Below are positions 61,848 through 64,000 of a DNA stretch of 64,000 nt, in pieces (the stretch's first letter is position 1; every line of letters begins with the position of its first letter). The position numbers and the translations under genes were made by a program. Below the pieces are notes generated by a model, which worked only from the letters and a program-made list of their open reading frames with translations, was not told the DNA's origin and did not search any database. Source of the DNA: DATBHW01 sp046704085 (GTDB lineage Bacteria > Chloroflexota > Ktedonobacteria > Ktedonobacterales > DATBGS01); NCBI GenBank assembly GCA_046704085.1, contig JBJKSJ010000038.1:4028-68027 (forward strand), written 5' to 3'.

Positions 61848-62999
61848 ATGAGTACGCCACATCACCATCGACATCCAGAGCCACAGCAGCCCGCGCATGA
61901 TGGGCAGGAGCAAGAGCAGCCATCCACCCAGGGGTATCTCAGTGGCCAGCACATCCTGCCCCAGCGCCTGCGCCCCAATATGACCGTCACTGAACTGGTC
62001 GAGAGCGCCTTTCAAGCCTACAACTCGGCGCGGCTGAACGAAGCCTGTCGCCTGTATGCCGAGCATATGCTTGATCCAGAGCAGGATGTGACCATCGCGC
62101 TTACGATGGCGGGCGCGCTCACGCCTGCCGGATTGGGCGGCAGCATCCTCACGCTGATGGAATATGGCTTCATCGATTTTATCGTCAGCACGGGCGCGAA
62201 CCTCTACCACGATATTCACCACGCGCTGGCCTATACCCTCCATCGTGGCAGCTTCGACCTGGACGATACGGACCTGCAACGCGAAGGGGTCATCCGCATC
62301 TACGACATTCTCTTCAAGGATGAAGTCTTGCTGGATACCGACACCTTTCTGCGCGAGGCGTTCAAGTCGCTGCCAGACCGGCCCATGTCCACTGCTGAAT
62401 TGCATCACCACATTGGTCGCCGGTTGCTTGAAGTGGGCGTCAAACCCGAATATTCTGTGCTGGCGCAGGCGGCAGCCTGGGATATTCCCATTTACACCTC
62501 TTCGCCAGGCGACTCTTCCATCGGGATGAACCTGGCGCGGCACGCGCTGGATGGCGCGCACCTGACCATCGACCCGATGATGGATGTCAACGAGACGACC
62601 GCGCTGGTCCTCAACGCCACGCGCAACGGCGTGATCATCCTGGGCGGCGGCTCGCCCAAAAACTTCTATTTGCAGACCCAGCCGCAGCTCTGGGAAGTGC
62701 TGGGCATCAACAAAGGCGGCCACGATTATTTCATCCAGATCACCAGCGACGCGCCGCACTGGGGCGGCCTTTCGGGGGCCACCCCGTCAGAGGCGGTTTC
62801 CTGGGGTAAGATCAAGCCCGATCAGCTTCGTGATACCGTTGTCGTCTACGCCGACACCACCCTGGCCCTGCCGCTGCTGGCGGCTTATGCCATCAGCAAA
62901 GCGAAGCCGCGCCCGCGCCGGGGTCTTTACGCGCGCCGGGAGGAACTGGTGCAGCAGATGCGGGAAGACTATGAGAAAGGTAAACACCTTCGCCAGTAG
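61848..62999 (+). CDS. Deoxyhypusine synthase-family protein
   Basis: A 383-residue DHS-fold enzyme. LAGALTPAGLGGSILTLMEYGFIDFIVSTGANLYHD is the NAD/spermidine region. IPIYTSSPGDSSIGMNLA and GGGSPKNFYLQTQP are conserved, and SGATPSEAVSWGKIK carries the catalytic-type Lys321. In eukaryotes and archaea DHS modifies a lysine of eIF5A. Bacteria lack that substrate, and bacterial relatives make homospermidine or similar polyamines. The histidine- and glutamine-rich first 30 residues are not conserved. The start at ATG 61848 has GGGGAA and GGCGG upstream. It probably handles spermidine or putrescine. Confidence 0.9.
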   Translation: MSTPHHHRHPEPQQPAHDGQEQEQPSTQGYLSGQHILPQRLRPNMTVTELVESAFQAYNSARLNEACRLYAEHMLDPEQDVTIALTMAGALTPAGLGGSILTLMEYGFIDFIVSTGANLYHDIHHALAYTLHRGSFDLDDTDLQREGVIRIYDILFKDEVLLDTDTFLREAFKSLPDRPMSTAELHHHIGRRLLEVGVKPEYSVLAQAAAWDIPIYTSSPGDSSIGMNLARHALDGAHLTIDPMMDVNETTALVLNATRNGVIILGGGSPKNFYLQTQPQLWEVLGINKGGHDYFIQITSDAPHWGGLSGATPSEAVSWGKIKPDQLRDTVVVYADTTLALPLLAAYAISKAKPRPRRGLYARREELVQQMREDYEKGKHLRQ

Positions 63000-63022
63000 C
63001 CCCACATCTGACTCAGGACTCA

Positions 63023-63094
63023 TTGGAGCGCCGTCTACCACGGCCCGCGGGGTTGAGCCTGCCTGGAAGACGGCGCTTCAGATCATCGCTCCAA
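63023..63094. other. Nested inverted repeats after the DHS gene
   Basis: TTGGAGCG (63023-63030) pairs with CGCTCCAA (63087-63094), and GCGCCGTCT (63028-63036) pairs with AGACGGCGC (63068-63076), with the first partly competing. It is probably the operon's terminator. The rest of 63000-63294 shows no gene. Confidence 0.55.
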
Positions 63095-63294
63095 CTCAAA
63101 CAGATGGGAGGGAGTACAAGCCGACAAGAGAAGCGCCAGGCCGTTACCCCCCTGACGCGTGCTCGTCTTATCTTGGAAGGATAGTTGAGTTTCTCTTCAA
63201 GGAGTCCGGTGTTTTTCCGATGAGCTTTATCTTTCTATCAAAACGTCTTCTCTATTAAGGATTTCTCTCTGCTAGATCATATGAGGTGAATCGA

Positions 63295-64000
63295 ATGCGC
63301 GGAACAGTTGGGGGAAAAGTGCGGGCTTGTCTCCATTGGCTTTCATTCAAACGCCTCTCCAAAACACGGCGGCGCATCGCGTATCTTGCTCTGACCATCC
63401 TGGTCCTAACCTTTATCTTGACTCCTCTGGCAATGGCCGGAGCCTCGGCGTATCAGGTGTATGATCATATTCGCCAGCTTGGTACAGATGGCGTCAACCA
63501 TATTCTAGATGCTAAAGACCTGTTTCTGAAAAGCTCCTCGAATGGCTCCTCGTGCAGCGCCACCGCTACGCCTACAGCCACGCCCACTGTTAGCTCGACC
63601 GCCACACCGGGCGCAAGTCCCACGCCTACCTCGACCAGCATCCTGCCTGGCGGCATCTCGCTCGGCGAGATCGACACCAAGGCGCTGACCAATAAAACCA
63701 CGCTGAACGAGGCATATGCCGATTTTGTCGCCGCTGGCGCCGATTTTCAACAGCTTACTACCGAATTAAATAGCCATCCCACGCTGCTCAGCCTGGCAAG
63801 TCTGATACCCAGCTATGCCCGACAGGTCAAAGAGGTGCAGGTGATCGCCAAAGCCGGAGTTGATATTGGCGACCTTGGCGCCGAGGCGCTGACGACGGCG
63901 CTCACCATCCTCCAGGCGCTTCCGGCGAACCCGCTCTCAGCGGGCAACACCCCCCTCTTTACCACCGACGAGATTCCGCTGATTCAGACCACTATCAACG
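63295..64000 (+). CDS. Membrane-anchored protein, possibly DUF4012 type (C-terminus beyond window)
   Basis: An uninterrupted frame of 235 codons from ATG 63295 to the window end, with GAGGTGA ten bases upstream. A basic start (KRLSKTRRR) precedes one membrane helix (about 28-50, IAYLALTILVLTFILTPLAMAG). The rest is outside the membrane: a helical piece YQVYDHIRQLGTDGVNHILDAKDLF, a Thr/Pro-rich linker (about 85-115), then helices with LNEAYADFVAAGADFQQL. This arrangement resembles the start of DUF4012 proteins common in Ktedonobacteria, but the diagnostic part is missing. Confidence 0.8.
   Translation, partial: MRGTVGGKVRACLHWLSFKRLSKTRRRIAYLALTILVLTFILTPLAMAGASAYQVYDHIRQLGTDGVNHILDAKDLFLKSSSNGSSCSATATPTATPTVSSTATPGASPTPTSTSILPGGISLGEIDTKALTNKTTLNEAYADFVAAGADFQQLTTELNSHPTLLSLASLIPSYARQVKEVQVIAKAGVDIGDLGAEALTTALTILQALPANPLSAGNTPLFTTDEIPLIQTTIN

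Overview
The window reads as chromosomal DNA of a GC-rich soil-type bacterium, most likely a member of the Chloroflexota class Ktedonobacteria. That is an inference from gene style: proline-rich zinc-ribbon membrane proteins, Tat-exported WD40 lipoproteins, stacked PAS/GAF histidine kinases, a very long MalT-like LuxR regulator, a Vps62-type protein and an N-terminal fragment that looks like a DUF4012 protein. No rRNA or marker gene is present to fix the taxonomy. I saw no tRNA, CRISPR array, transposase, integrase or phage gene.

Layout. 1-14.7 kb: housekeeping and accessory genes (zinc-ribbon membrane protein, FMN reductase, glyoxalase-fold protein, Gfo/Idh/MocA oxidoreductase, WD40 lipoprotein plus FAD oxidoreductase, GAF protein, ROK glucokinase, an unusual membrane protein plus alpha/beta hydrolase). 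14.75-23.7 kb: a pentose (xylose-type) uptake and catabolism locus. It has a strong promoter, a long structured leader, substrate-binding lipoprotein, intergenic hairpins, ATPase, permease, ROK repressor, isomerase-like protein, xylulokinase and a translationally coupled thioesterase. 23.7-32.6 kb: VWA protein, orphan sensor kinase, tandem SDR paralogues, GT87-type glycosyltransferase, a 16-codon leader ORF and a DUF1003-like protein. 32.8-42.5 kb: cytochrome bd oxidase (cydAB), a NarX/NarL-type two-component pair, a second orphan PAS/GAF kinase, and a Vps62-type protein.

42.6-55 kb reads less GC-rich and is the most unusual part. An archaeal-type glucose dehydrogenase lies beside a flavoprotein of the disulfide reductase fold that has lost its redox cysteines. 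Then come a PLDc_N protein, an MGH1-like glucosidase, an HtrA-type protease, a 1064-residue LuxR regulator, a CMD-family protein and a SHOCT protein. Six copies of a 16-bp motif, TGTATCNAAAGATGTA, occur only in the non-coding gaps here and always as facing pairs.

55-64 kb: a KdpDE-like two-component system without kdpFABC. It is followed by a TPP riboswitch with a readable terminator/antiterminator that controls a thiamine-precursor ABC transporter (thiZ-thiX-thiY). The window ends with an O-methyltransferase, a deoxyhypusine-synthase homologue and a truncated membrane-anchored protein.
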